This document shows positions 34,867 through 42,748 of a DNA stretch of 64,000 nucleotides, in pieces (position 1 is the first letter of the stretch; each line of letters opens with the position of its first letter). Under the pieces are notes generated by a model. The model was not told the origin of the DNA. It searched no databases and was given only the letters and a program-made list of their open reading frames with translations. A program made the position numbers and the translations under genes. The stretch lies in contig NZ_FTNW01000007.1 of assembly GCF_900156545.1 (NCBI RefSeq), positions 124,001 to 188,000 on the forward strand. The letters run 5' to 3'. This stretch comes from Aquipseudomonas alcaligenes. Its GTDB lineage: Bacteria > Pseudomonadota > Gammaproteobacteria > Pseudomonadales > Pseudomonadaceae.

Positions 34867-35854
34867 GCGGTTGGCCTTTGCCTTGCTCGTCCTGCTGTTC
34901 CTCGAAGCGCTCGTAGGCCTCGACGATGCGCTGCACCAGCGGGTGGCGGACCACGTCCTTAGGCTGGAAGTGGGTGAAGCTGATGCCGGGGACGTCCTTC
35001 AGTACCTTGATCACGTGGGCCAGGCCGGACTTGGTGCCGCGCGGCAGGTCGACCTGGGTGACGTCGCCGGTGATCACGGCGGTGGAACCGAAGCCGATAC
35101 GGGTGAGGAACATCTTCATCTGCTCGAGCGTGGTGTTCTGACTCTCGTCGAGAATGATGAAGCTGTTGTTAAGGGTGCGGCCGCGCATGTAGGCCAGCGG
35201 CGCGATTTCGATCACCTGTTTCTCGATCAGCTTGGCCACGTTGTCGAAGCCGAGCATCTCGTACAGCGCGTCGTAGAGCGGGCGCAGATAGGGGTCGATC
35301 TTCTGCGCCAGGTCGCCGGGGAGGAAGCCGAGCTTCTCGCCGGCCTCGACCGCCGGGCGCACCAGCAGGATGCGCCGCACCTGCTCGCGCTCCAGCGCGT
35401 CCACCGCGCAGGCCACGGCCAGGTAGGTCTTGCCGGTACCGGCCGGGCCGATACCGAAGTTGATGTCGTTGTCGAGGATCGCCTTGACGTAGCGCTGCTG
35501 GTTGGCGCCGCGCGGCTTGATCGCGCCCTTCTTGGTGCGCAGGGTCACCCCGGCGTCGGCCTTGCCGCTGTCCAGCGCTTCCAGGCCGGATTCCTGCAGG
35601 TACAGATGCACCAGTTCCGGCGACAGCTCGGCGCTCTTGGTCTCGCGGTACAGGCGGCGCAGCAGATTCTCGGCGGACTGGGTGTGCTTGCTCGGGCCGA
35701 CCAGCTCGAACTGGTTGCCGCGGTTGCGGATCTCGATGGACAGGCGCTGTTCGATCAGGCGCAGGTGCTCGTCGAACTGGCCGCAGAGGTTGGCGAAGCG
35801 GCGCGCTTCGTAGGGTTCGAGGGTGAAACGGTGCGGTTCTATGGAGGCGTTCAA
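34859..35854 (-). CDS. ybeZ: PhoH-family ATPase YbeZ
   Basis: Cytoplasmic P-loop ATPase of 331 residues from the PhoH-like group. The Walker A motif is G-P-A-G-T-G-K-T at 136-143 and the Walker B region is F-I-I-L-D-E-S-Q-N near residue 235. An N-terminal KH-like segment (about 35-75) probably binds RNA. YbeZ interacts with YbeY in ribosome-associated RNA processing, and the overlapping genes support this. First gene of the ybeZ-ybeY-corC-lnt block. Confidence 0.93.
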   Translation of the reverse strand: MNASIEPHRFTLEPYEARRFANLCGQFDEHLRLIEQRLSIEIRNRGNQFELVGPSKHTQSAENLLRRLYRETKSAELSPELVHLYLQESGLEALDSGKADAGVTLRTKKGAIKPRGANQQRYVKAILDNDINFGIGPAGTGKTYLAVACAVDALEREQVRRILLVRPAVEAGEKLGFLPGDLAQKIDPYLRPLYDALYEMLGFDNVAKLIEKQVIEIAPLAYMRGRTLNNSFIILDESQNTTLEQMKMFLTRIGFGSTAVITGDVTQVDLPRGTKSGLAHVIKVLKDVPGISFTHFQPKDVVRHPLVQRIVEAYERFEEQQDEQGKGQPHA

Positions 35855-35903
35855 TGGGGTCCGGTTGCCGTTGTGCGGCGGGAATGATGGTCGAAGGATA
35901 ACC

Positions 35904-35937
35904 CCAGGTGCCCGAGGACGAAAGTTCGGGCACCTGG
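35904..35937 (-). terminator. Hairpin downstream of miaB
   Basis: Perfect 12 bp inverted repeat (35904-35915 with 35926-35937) and a 10-base loop, 15 bases past the miaB stop. It is followed on the transcript by GGGTTATCCTT, so the T tract is poor, but the stem is very stable. Confidence 0.55.
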
Positions 35938-35951
35938 CGAAGGGCTAGCCG

Positions 35952-37280
35952 TTAGTCGATAAGGGTGCCGCGCAGCGAGTGGGGCAGGGCGCCATCGATG
36001 TGCACATTGACGAACTGACCGATCAGCGCGGGATTGTCCGAGCGGAAGTTGACGATGCGATTGTTCTCGGTGCGGCCCTGGAGCATGCCCGGGTCCTTCT
36101 TCGAGTAATCGCTGACCAGGATGCGCTGGGTACTGCCGGTCATCCTGTGGCTGATCTCGTAGCCCTGCTGGTGGATGCGGCTCTGCAGGATCTGCAGGCG
36201 CTGCTTCTTCACCTCGTCCGGGGTGTCGTCGACCAGGTCCGCCGCCGGGGTGCCCGGGCGCGCGCTGTAGATGAAGGAGAAGGAGAAGTCGAAGCCGACA
36301 TCCTCGATCAGCTTCATGGTCTGCTCGAAGTCCTTCTCGGTCTCGCCGGGGAAGCCGACGATGAAGTCCGAACTGATGCAGATGTCCGGCACCGCCGCCT
36401 TCAGCTTGCGGATGCGCGACTTGTATTCCAGCGCCGTGTGGTTGCGCTTCATCGCCGCGAGGATGCGGTCCGAGCCGGACTGCACCGGCAGGTGGAGGAA
36501 CTTCACCAGCTGCGGAATCTCGGCGTGGGCCTGGATGATGGCGTCGGAGAACTCCAGCGGGTGGCTGGTGGTGTAGCGGATGCGCTCGATGCCGTCGATG
36601 GTCGCCACCGCGTAGAGCAGGTCGGCGAAGTCGGCAATGGTCCCGTCCGGGGTCTCGCCGCGGTAGCCGTTGACGTTCTGGCCGAGCAGGGTGACTTCCT
36701 TGACGCCTTTCTCGGCCAGCTGGGTGATTTCCAGCAGCACGTCGCCCAGCGGGCGGCTGACTTCCTCGCCGCGGGTGTAGGGCACCACGCAGAAGGTGCA
36801 GTACTTGCTGCAGCCTTCCATGACCGAAACGAAGGCGCTGGGGCCGTCGACGCGCGGCTCGGGCAGGCGATCGAACTTCTCGATCTCGGGGAAGCTGATG
36901 TCGACCTGCGCCTTCTTGGTGGTGCGCGCGGCGTCGATCATCTCCGGCAGGCGGTGCAGGGTCTGCGGGCCGAACACCACGTCGACATAGGGCGCGCGGT
37001 CACGGATGGCGGCGCCTTCCTGGCTGGCCACGCAGCCGCCGACGCCGATCACCAGGTCAGGGTTCTCCTGTTTCAGTTCGCGCCAGCGGCCCAGCTGGGA
37101 GAACACCTTTTCCTGGGCTTTTTCGCGGATCGAGCAGGTGTTGAGGAGGATCACGTCGGCTTCGGCCGGGTTTTCCGTGACTTCCAGGGCCTGGTGTTCG
37201 CCCAGCAGGTCGACCATGCGCGAGCTGTCGTACTCGTTCATCTGGCAACCGTGGGTCTCGATATAAAGCTTCTTGGCCAT
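35952..37280 (-). CDS. miaB: tRNA-2-methylthio-N6-dimethylallyladenosine synthase
   Basis: Radical-SAM methylthiotransferase of 442 residues that adds a methylthio group to i6A37 of tRNAs reading U-starting codons. The auxiliary cluster is held by Cys12, Cys49 and Cys83, the SAM cluster by Cys156, Cys160 and Cys163 (C-x3-C-x2-C). A C-terminal TRAM domain (about 375-440) binds tRNA. The N terminus Y-I-E-T-H-G-C-Q-M-N is diagnostic. In many genomes miaB leads into ybeZ-ybeY, as here, although a strong hairpin separates them. Confidence 0.97.
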   Translation of the reverse strand: MAKKLYIETHGCQMNEYDSSRMVDLLGEHQALEVTENPAEADVILLNTCSIREKAQEKVFSQLGRWRELKQENPDLVIGVGGCVASQEGAAIRDRAPYVDVVFGPQTLHRLPEMIDAARTTKKAQVDISFPEIEKFDRLPEPRVDGPSAFVSVMEGCSKYCTFCVVPYTRGEEVSRPLGDVLLEITQLAEKGVKEVTLLGQNVNGYRGETPDGTIADFADLLYAVATIDGIERIRYTTSHPLEFSDAIIQAHAEIPQLVKFLHLPVQSGSDRILAAMKRNHTALEYKSRIRKLKAAVPDICISSDFIVGFPGETEKDFEQTMKLIEDVGFDFSFSFIYSARPGTPAADLVDDTPDEVKKQRLQILQSRIHQQGYEISHRMTGSTQRILVSDYSKKDPGMLQGRTENNRIVNFRSDNPALIGQFVNVHIDGALPHSLRGTLID

Positions 37281-37410
37281 CTGCGTGCGTCGGGGGTGGT
37301 TCGATAGGACCGCGCATTATAGGGGGCGACCGCCAGCCTTCCTAGCGTTGCCTGTCCGGCCCCTGTAAGATCGCGCCCCCGATTTGCAGCAGTCCTCTAT
37401 CCTTCTTCCC

Positions 37411-37734
37411 ATGAGCAAGCGCGAACCCATCTACAAGGTGATCTTCATCAACCAGGGCCAGGTGTACGAGATGTACGCCAAGCAGATCTATCAGAGTGAT
37501 CTGTGGGGCTTCCTGGAGGTGGAGGAGTTCGTCTTTGGCGAGCGCACCCAGGTGGTGGTCGATCCCAGCGAGGAGAAGCTCAAGGCGCAGTTCGAGGGCG
37601 TGGTGCGCAGCTTCGTGCCGATGCACTCGATCGTGCGCATCGACGAGGTGGAGCGCCTGGGGACGCCGAAGATCAGCGAGGCCAAGGGCGGCGGCAACGT
37701 GATGCCGTTTCCCATGCCGATGCCCGAGAAGTAG
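37411..37734 (+). CDS. DUF1820 family protein
   Basis: Small soluble protein of 107 residues from the DUF1820 family, found mainly in gammaproteobacteria and without known function. Recognisable parts are P-I-Y-K-V-I-F-I-N-Q-G-Q-V-Y-E-M-Y at the start and S-F-V-P-M-H-S-I-V-R-I-D-E-V near residue 66. The last 20 residues are Gly/Pro/Met-rich and probably disordered. The ATG at 37411 is preferred over an upstream in-frame codon at 37384. It diverges from miaB and converges on the Sel1-like gene. Confidence 0.85.
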   Translation: MSKREPIYKVIFINQGQVYEMYAKQIYQSDLWGFLEVEEFVFGERTQVVVDPSEEKLKAQFEGVVRSFVPMHSIVRIDEVERLGTPKISEAKGGGNVMPFPMPMPEK

Positions 37735-37737
37735 CAG

Positions 37738-38346
37738 TCAGTTGGGCGCGAAGGCCGGTACCTGTGGGCTGCCGAACGAGCCGCCCGGTGCCGGCGTGAA
37801 GCCTGAGCCGGGTGTGCTGGGCGTGCTGTCGATGTGCTGCAGTTCCAGCAGGTAGCTGCGGAAAATCTGTCCCAACACCTGGGTGGCGACCTGTAGCTCC
37901 TCGCGCTGCATGCGCTCGGCCACCTGGTCGGCGCTGTCCATCGCCTCGTCCGAGCCGTTCACCGCCGCCATCTTCAACACGATATAGGCCTGCACGTTGT
38001 TGGCCTGCACGCCCTCGCCGCGGAAGAACATGGTGCCCAGGCGCAGCTGAGCCTGGGCATTGCCCTGCAGCGAGGCTTGTTCGAACCAGTGCAGGGCCTG
38101 GGGCAGGTCGCGCGGGGCGCTTTGCCCCTGATAGAAGAACTCGCCTAGCTCGTACTGGGCCAGGGCATCGCCCTGTTGGGCCAGTTGCTGGCAGGCGGCA
38201 ATGGCCTGGGAGAGGTATTCGGGGGCGGTGTTCAGCGCGCAGCGAGCGGTGGCCGGGACCAGCAAGGAGTTGTCGCCTGCATGGGTCAGCAAGGGAGAAG
38301 CGAGCAACAGGCAACCCAGAAGCAGGTTGCGGCCGGTGCGGTTCAT
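37738..38346 (-). CDS. Secreted Sel1/TPR-like repeat protein
   Basis: Protein of 202 residues with a signal peptide (cleavage near T-H-A, residue 23). At least two Sel1-like repeats follow (A-L-A-Q-Y-E-L-G-E-F-F-Y-Q-G and A-Q-A-Q-L-R-L-G-T-M-F-F-R-G-E-G-V, about 61-125). Such helical repeats usually mediate protein-protein contact in the periplasm. The C-terminal 35 residues are Pro/Gly/Ser-rich and look disordered. A similar gene often lies near hemL in Pseudomonas, but its role is unknown to me. Confidence 0.75.
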   Translation of the reverse strand: MNRTGRNLLLGCLLLASPLLTHAGDNSLLVPATARCALNTAPEYLSQAIAACQQLAQQGDALAQYELGEFFYQGQSAPRDLPQALHWFEQASLQGNAQAQLRLGTMFFRGEGVQANNVQAYIVLKMAAVNGSDEAMDSADQVAERMQREELQVATQVLGQIFRSYLLELQHIDSTPSTPGSGFTPAPGGSFGSPQVPAFAPN

Positions 38347-38438
38347 GGAAATCGGAACGCCTCGCGGAACGGGTCGGGCCTCATGCCCTGCCGGCTGAAT
38401 GCGCCGACCATCACATTATGTGATAAGCCGAGGTGTCC

Positions 38439-39068
38439 TTACAAAGTCTTTACCGGGATTTCCTCGCGAGCCGTTGCGCGCAGCGTCAGCAGCAGCCAGG
38501 CCAGCAGCGGGTAAGCCGGGGTCAGCAGGCCATGAAACAGGTCGACCCGGCGTAACGGGCCGATAAAGCCTTCAGTGCCCACGGCCAGGCCGGCGACCAG
38601 AAACAGACTGACCACGCCCAGTGCGGCTAGGCCCGGCAGACGCTGCGGCCAGCGGCTCAGGCCGGCGTAGAGGATCAGCAGCAGGGTGGTCAGGCTCAGG
38701 GCCAGGCGATAACCCGGGTCGATTCCCAGCACACGAGCCCCGATGAACAGTCCGACCAGCGCCAGCAGGCAGACCGTCCAGACCGAGCGGCCCCAGGCCA
38801 GTCCCCGTGCCAGCGCCAGCGCGGCCAGGCCGAGCAGGGGCAGGCCGAGCACGGCGCTGAGCTGGCTGAAGGCGCGGTGTTTGTCCATCCAGCTCGGATC
38901 CAGGCCATAGCGCACCGCGCCGCACAGGGCGGCCGTGGCGGTCAGGCCGAAGCCCAGCAGCAACGCGCGCAGCAACGGCTGACCGGCAAAGGCCGGGCGC
39001 AGCCAGAGCAGGCTGGCCAGGCAGGCCAGCGCCAGAACGGCGTCACTCAGCGCGGTGCTGTATTGCAT
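38439..39068 (-). CDS. Multi-pass membrane protein of unknown function
   Basis: Protein of 209 residues, almost entirely hydrophobic, with about six or seven membrane helices and short loops. A conserved-looking loop G-L-D-P-S-W-M-D-K-H-R-A-F-S-Q-L lies near residue 55. I do not recognise a transporter or enzyme motif. Its ATG overlaps the hemL stop by one base (TGATG), and a GTG at 39071 is an alternative start. Coupling to hemL suggests coexpression, but a heme link would be speculation. Confidence 0.7.
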   Translation of the reverse strand: MQYSTALSDAVLALACLASLLWLRPAFAGQPLLRALLLGFGLTATAALCGAVRYGLDPSWMDKHRAFSQLSAVLGLPLLGLAALALARGLAWGRSVWTVCLLALVGLFIGARVLGIDPGYRLALSLTTLLLILYAGLSRWPQRLPGLAALGVVSLFLVAGLAVGTEGFIGPLRRVDLFHGLLTPAYPLLAWLLLTLRATAREEIPVKTL

Positions 39069-40351
39069 CACTTGAGCTGGGCGAAGGCGCGCTCGGCGGC
39101 GGCGAAGGTGATCTCCAGCTCCTTGTCGCCGTGGGCGATGGAGGTGAAGCCGGCTTCGAAGGCGCTCGGCGCCAGGTACACGCCGCCTTCCAGCATCAGG
39201 TGGAAGAATTTGTTGAAGCGCGCCGCATCGCTCGCCATGACGTCAGCGAAGGTGACGATGTCGTCGGCGCCGCTGAAGTACAGGCCGAACATGGCACCGG
39301 CCTGGGTGGTGACGAAGGGGATGCCGGCGGCATCGGCACGCTCCTGCAGGCCGGCGAGCATGCGGCTGGTGAAGTCGGACAGTTCGGCGTGGAAGCCCGG
39401 GCGGCTGATCAGCTTGAGGGTGGTCAGGCCGGCCGCCATGGCCAGCGGGTTACCGGACAGGGTGCCGGCCTGGTAGACCGGGCCCAGCGGGGCGATGCAT
39501 TCCATGATCGCGCGCTTGCCGCCGAAGCAGCCGACCGGCATGCCGCCGCCGACGATCTTGCCGAAGGTCGACAGGTCCGGGGTGACGCCATAGTGCGCCT
39601 GGGCACCGCCGAGGGCGACGCGGAAGCCGGTCATCACTTCGTCGAAGATCAGCACCACGCCGTGCTTGTCGCACTGCTCGCGCAGACCTTCGAGGAAGCC
39701 CGGTGCCGGCGGCACGCAGTTCATGTTGCCGGCGACCGGCTCGACGATGATGCAGGCGACGGTCGAACCGACTTCGGCGAGGGTCTTCTCGACGGCGGCG
39801 ATGTCGTTGTAGGGCAGGGTCAGGGTGTGCTTGGCGAAGTCCGCCGGCACGCCGGCCGAACTGGGTACGCCCTGGGTCAGCAGGCCGGAGCCGGCCTTGA
39901 CCAGCAGGCTGTCGGAGTGCCCGTGGTAGCAGCCTTCGAATTTGATGATGGCGTCGCGGCCGGTGTAGCCACGGGCCAGGCGGATGGCGCTCATGGTCGC
40001 CTCGGTGCCGGAGCTGACCATGCGCACCAGTTCCATCGACGGCACGATGGCGCAGACCAGGTCGGCCATCTCCACCTCCAGCGCGGTCGGCGCGCCATAG
40101 GACAGGCCGTGCTCCAGCTGCTTGCGCACCGCGTCCAGCACCTGCGGGTGGGCGTGGCCGAGGATCATCGGGCCCCAGGAACCGACGTAGTCGACGTAGC
40201 GCTTGTCGTCCTCGTCGATCACATAGGCGCCTTCGGCGTGCTTGAAGAACAGCGGGGTGCCGCCAACGCTGCGGAAGGCGCGCACCGGCGAGTTGACGCC
40301 ACCGGGGATGTGTTTCTGGGCGTTGGCGAACAGGGCTTCGGAACGGGACAT
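39068..40351 (-). CDS. hemL: Glutamate-1-semialdehyde 2,1-aminomutase
   Basis: PLP enzyme of 427 residues that converts glutamate-1-semialdehyde to 5-aminolevulinate in the C5 heme pathway. The PLP-binding Lys265 lies in F-G-K-I-V-G-G-G-M-P-V-G. The G-S-W-G-P-M-I-L-G-H motif near residue 58, S-S-G-T-E-A near 113 and D-E-V-M-T-G-F-R near 237 fit the aminomutase. Length is standard. It lies 28 bases after thiE and ends at the start of a membrane-protein gene. Confidence 0.97.
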   Translation of the reverse strand: MSRSEALFANAQKHIPGGVNSPVRAFRSVGGTPLFFKHAEGAYVIDEDDKRYVDYVGSWGPMILGHAHPQVLDAVRKQLEHGLSYGAPTALEVEMADLVCAIVPSMELVRMVSSGTEATMSAIRLARGYTGRDAIIKFEGCYHGHSDSLLVKAGSGLLTQGVPSSAGVPADFAKHTLTLPYNDIAAVEKTLAEVGSTVACIIVEPVAGNMNCVPPAPGFLEGLREQCDKHGVVLIFDEVMTGFRVALGGAQAHYGVTPDLSTFGKIVGGGMPVGCFGGKRAIMECIAPLGPVYQAGTLSGNPLAMAAGLTTLKLISRPGFHAELSDFTSRMLAGLQERADAAGIPFVTTQAGAMFGLYFSGADDIVTFADVMASDAARFNKFFHLMLEGGVYLAPSAFEAGFTSIAHGDKELEITFAAAERAFAQLK

Positions 40352-40379
40352 GACGGGTCTCTTTGTAAAGGGGCTCGAA

Positions 40380-41015
40380 TCAGGAAGGCGTGAACAGCGC
40401 GCCGAAGGCGCGCGCGCGGGCCTCCACCTCGGTGGCGGAGGGCGCGGAAAACAAGGCGTGAACCACCGCTAGCAGGTCGGCGCCGCGGCCAATCAGCTCG
40501 GCACCGTTGTCCAGGCTGACGCCGCCGATGGCGGTGATCGGCAGGGCGAAGCGCGCACGCGCCTGCTCCAGCAGTTCGGGCGTGGCGCTCGGCGCGCCGG
40601 GCTTGGTCTGCGACGTGAAGAAGCGGCCGAAGGCGATGTAGCTGGCGCCCTCGCTGGCGGCCTGCTCGGCCAGCGCCAGGCTGGCATGGCAGGTGGCGCC
40701 GATGATCGCCTTGCGCCCGAGCAGGGCGCGGGCGGCGGACAGCGAGCCGTCGCCCTGGCCCAGGTGCAGGCCGACGCCCAGGCGCGCGGCCAGTTCGGCG
40801 TCGTCGTTGATGATCAGTTCGGCGCCGTGGCGCGCACAGAGTTCGGCCAGGGCCGAGGCTTCGCGCAGGCGACGTGCCTGGTCGTCGGACTTGTCGCGGT
40901 ACTGCAGCAGACGTGCGCCGCCCATCAGCGCTGCTTCCACATAGGGCAGCAGGCGACCATCGGCCAGCAGCTGGCTGTCGGTGATGGCGTAGAGGCCGCG
41001 CAACGGGCTACTCAC
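40380..41015 (-). CDS. thiE: Thiamine-phosphate synthase
   Basis: TIM-barrel enzyme of 211 residues that joins HMP-pyrophosphate and thiazole phosphate to give thiamine phosphate. Family marks are L-Y-A-I-T-D near residue 8, Q-Y-R-D-K near 38, I-N-D-D near 69, H-L-G-Q-G-D near 82, and Y-I-A-F-G-R-F-F-x-S-x-T-K near 125-137. The GTG start overlaps the thiD stop (GTGA), so the kinase and synthase are coupled. Confidence 0.96.
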   Translation of the reverse strand: MSSPLRGLYAITDSQLLADGRLLPYVEAALMGGARLLQYRDKSDDQARRLREASALAELCARHGAELIINDDAELAARLGVGLHLGQGDGSLSAARALLGRKAIIGATCHASLALAEQAASEGASYIAFGRFFTSQTKPGAPSATPELLEQARARFALPITAIGGVSLDNGAELIGRGADLLAVVHALFSAPSATEVEARARAFGALFTPS

Positions 41016-41809
41016 GAGCAGAAGTCCAGGGGCAGGCGGCGCGGCACGAACTGGCCGTGGCCGGGTTGTTCGGCGTCACGCAGGGTGCGCCAGGTGTAAT
41101 CGAGGGCGCTGCGTACGGCGCTGACCACTTCCTCGCCCAGGGCCAGGCGCCCCGCCAGGGTGCTGGCCAGGGTGCAGCCGGAGCCGTGGTAGCTGCCCGG
41201 CAGGCGGGCGCAGGTGAAGGTGTGGCTGTCGCCGCCGCGCACATAGAGGCGGTTGTGCACTTCGGCCTCGTCGCCGTGGCCGCCGGTGATCAGCAGGTGC
41301 TGGCAGTAGGCGGAAAGCTTCGCGGCGCATTCGTCCGCGGTGCCCTCGGGCAGCTCGGCGAGGATGCGCGCTTCCGGCAGGTTGGGTGTGGCCACGGCGG
41401 CGATCGGCAGCAGGCGCTCGCGCATGGCGTAGCCGACGTCGTCCTTGCCCAGCGAGCCGCCGCCGCCGGCGCGCAGCACCGGGTCGCAGACCAGCGGTAC
41501 GCCGGGCAGCGCCTGCATGATCTCGACCACGGTATCGACCATCTGCACCGAGCCGAGCATGCCCAGCTTGACGGCGGCTACCGGCAGATCGGCGATGATG
41601 GCGCGGGCCTGGGCCAGCACCCAGTCGCGGTCGAGTACGCGGAAGTCGCTGACGTTGACCGTGTCCTGCACGGTCAGCGCGGTGACCGCCGGGGCGGCGT
41701 GGCAACCCTGGGCGAGCAGGGCTTCGATGTCCGCCTGCAGGCCGGCACCCCCGGAGGGATCATGACCGGACAGGCAGAGGACGACGGGGCGGGAATTGTG
41801 TCTGTTCAT
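41012..41809 (-). CDS. thiD: Hydroxymethylpyrimidine/phosphomethylpyrimidine kinase
   Basis: Ribokinase-fold enzyme of 265 residues that phosphorylates HMP twice for thiamine synthesis. Marks are S-G-H-D-P-S-G-G-A-G-L-Q-A-D near residue 13, C-D-P-V-L-R-A-G-G-G near 107, and the catalytic-site G-S-G-C-T-L-A-S near 210 with the usual anion hole. ATG 41809 was chosen over an in-frame start at 41830. I looked for a TPP riboswitch in the 28-base gap upstream and there is no room for one. Confidence 0.95.
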   Translation of the reverse strand: MNRHNSRPVVLCLSGHDPSGGAGLQADIEALLAQGCHAAPAVTALTVQDTVNVSDFRVLDRDWVLAQARAIIADLPVAAVKLGMLGSVQMVDTVVEIMQALPGVPLVCDPVLRAGGGGSLGKDDVGYAMRERLLPIAAVATPNLPEARILAELPEGTADECAAKLSAYCQHLLITGGHGDEAEVHNRLYVRGGDSHTFTCARLPGSYHGSGCTLASTLAGRLALGEEVVSAVRSALDYTWRTLRDAEQPGHGQFVPRRLPLDFCS

Positions 41810-41837
41810 GGCCGGCGAGCTTACCATCAAACGTCGC

Positions 41838-42590
41838 TCACAGGCCGTGGTGCTGGCGTAGGCGTTGCAGCTCGCCGTTGTCGCGAATGATCTGCAAACC
41901 CCGGTTGAACGCCTTCAGGGTGGATTCGGCATTCGCGCGTTTTTTCGGCAGAGCCAGGTGCAGGGTGGGTTGCAGGAGTGGGGGGCTGAGCAGGTCGATT
42001 TCGTCCCGATGCTCTGGAAAGTAACGGCCGATCAGGAACTCGGCCACCAGGTAGTCCATGAAGATCAGGTCTACCCGGCCGGCCAGCAGTTTGCTCAGGT
42101 TCTGCTGATCATCACGGGCAAACTCGCGATGCAGCCCGGGAGCTGAGTCCAGGCCGGGGTGGTTCAGATAGCCTCTGACCAGGCCGATCTTCAGTCCGCG
42201 CAGTTCGCTCAGCGGGGGCAGGCCGCTTTCCTCGCGTTGCGTCGACAAGTGGCGTTCACGGAGCTTGAGCAGTCCGGCGGGGCCGCCGGGGAATGGGTCC
42301 GAGAAGAGGAAGTCCGGGCGTTGTTCGGGGGCGAAGTACTCCGGAAACAGGCCATCGACCTTACCCTGCTCTGCCAGGCTCAGCGCCCTGGCCCAGGGGT
42401 AGTGGCGCACCTCGATGTCGATGTCCACGGCGGCGAAAGCCGCGTGCACCACTGCCGAGGCATAGCCGCCGTCCTGCAGGGTCTGGCTGGTGTAGGGGGG
42501 CCAGTCCAGCGTGCTCAGATACAGCTTTTGCTGGGCCTGCGCGTGCGGCGTAGCGATGGCCAACAGGCAAAGAAACGCCACCAGTCTCAT
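41838..42590 (-). CDS. Periplasmic solute-binding protein, family 3 (transporter substrate-binding domain)
   Basis: Secreted protein of 250 residues: a signal peptide (M-R-L-V-A-F-L-C-L-L-A-I-A-T-P-H-A-Q-A) and one SBP_bac_3 domain (about 22-248) of the kind that binds polar amino acids. Segments such as L-D-W-P-P-Y-T, the D-G-G-Y-A-S loop and V-D-L-I-F-M-D-Y are typical. No ABC permease or ATPase adjoins it, so it may be an orphan binding protein feeding a sensor or a distant transporter. It diverges from ladS. Confidence 0.85.
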   Translation of the reverse strand: MRLVAFLCLLAIATPHAQAQQKLYLSTLDWPPYTSQTLQDGGYASAVVHAAFAAVDIDIEVRHYPWARALSLAEQGKVDGLFPEYFAPEQRPDFLFSDPFPGGPAGLLKLRERHLSTQREESGLPPLSELRGLKIGLVRGYLNHPGLDSAPGLHREFARDDQQNLSKLLAGRVDLIFMDYLVAEFLIGRYFPEHRDEIDLLSPPLLQPTLHLALPKKRANAESTLKAFNRGLQIIRDNGELQRLRQHHGL

Positions 42591-42748
42591 CAGGCTGTTC
42601 CTCGGATGTGCGCCCGTTACTTCATCCTGGGGCTACTTTCCTCCGGCTGTCACAGACTGCTAGAGTTTGGCCGATCAATCAATTCGTGCCTGGAGGGCGC
42701 CTGTCGGTCAGGTGGCCGCGGCGTGTTTGCAGGCTCTGGCGGGGCGGC

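Noticed and set aside
41810..41837. TPP riboswitch before thiD
   Set aside because: Only 28 bases separate thiD from the next gene and no thi-box sequence is present.
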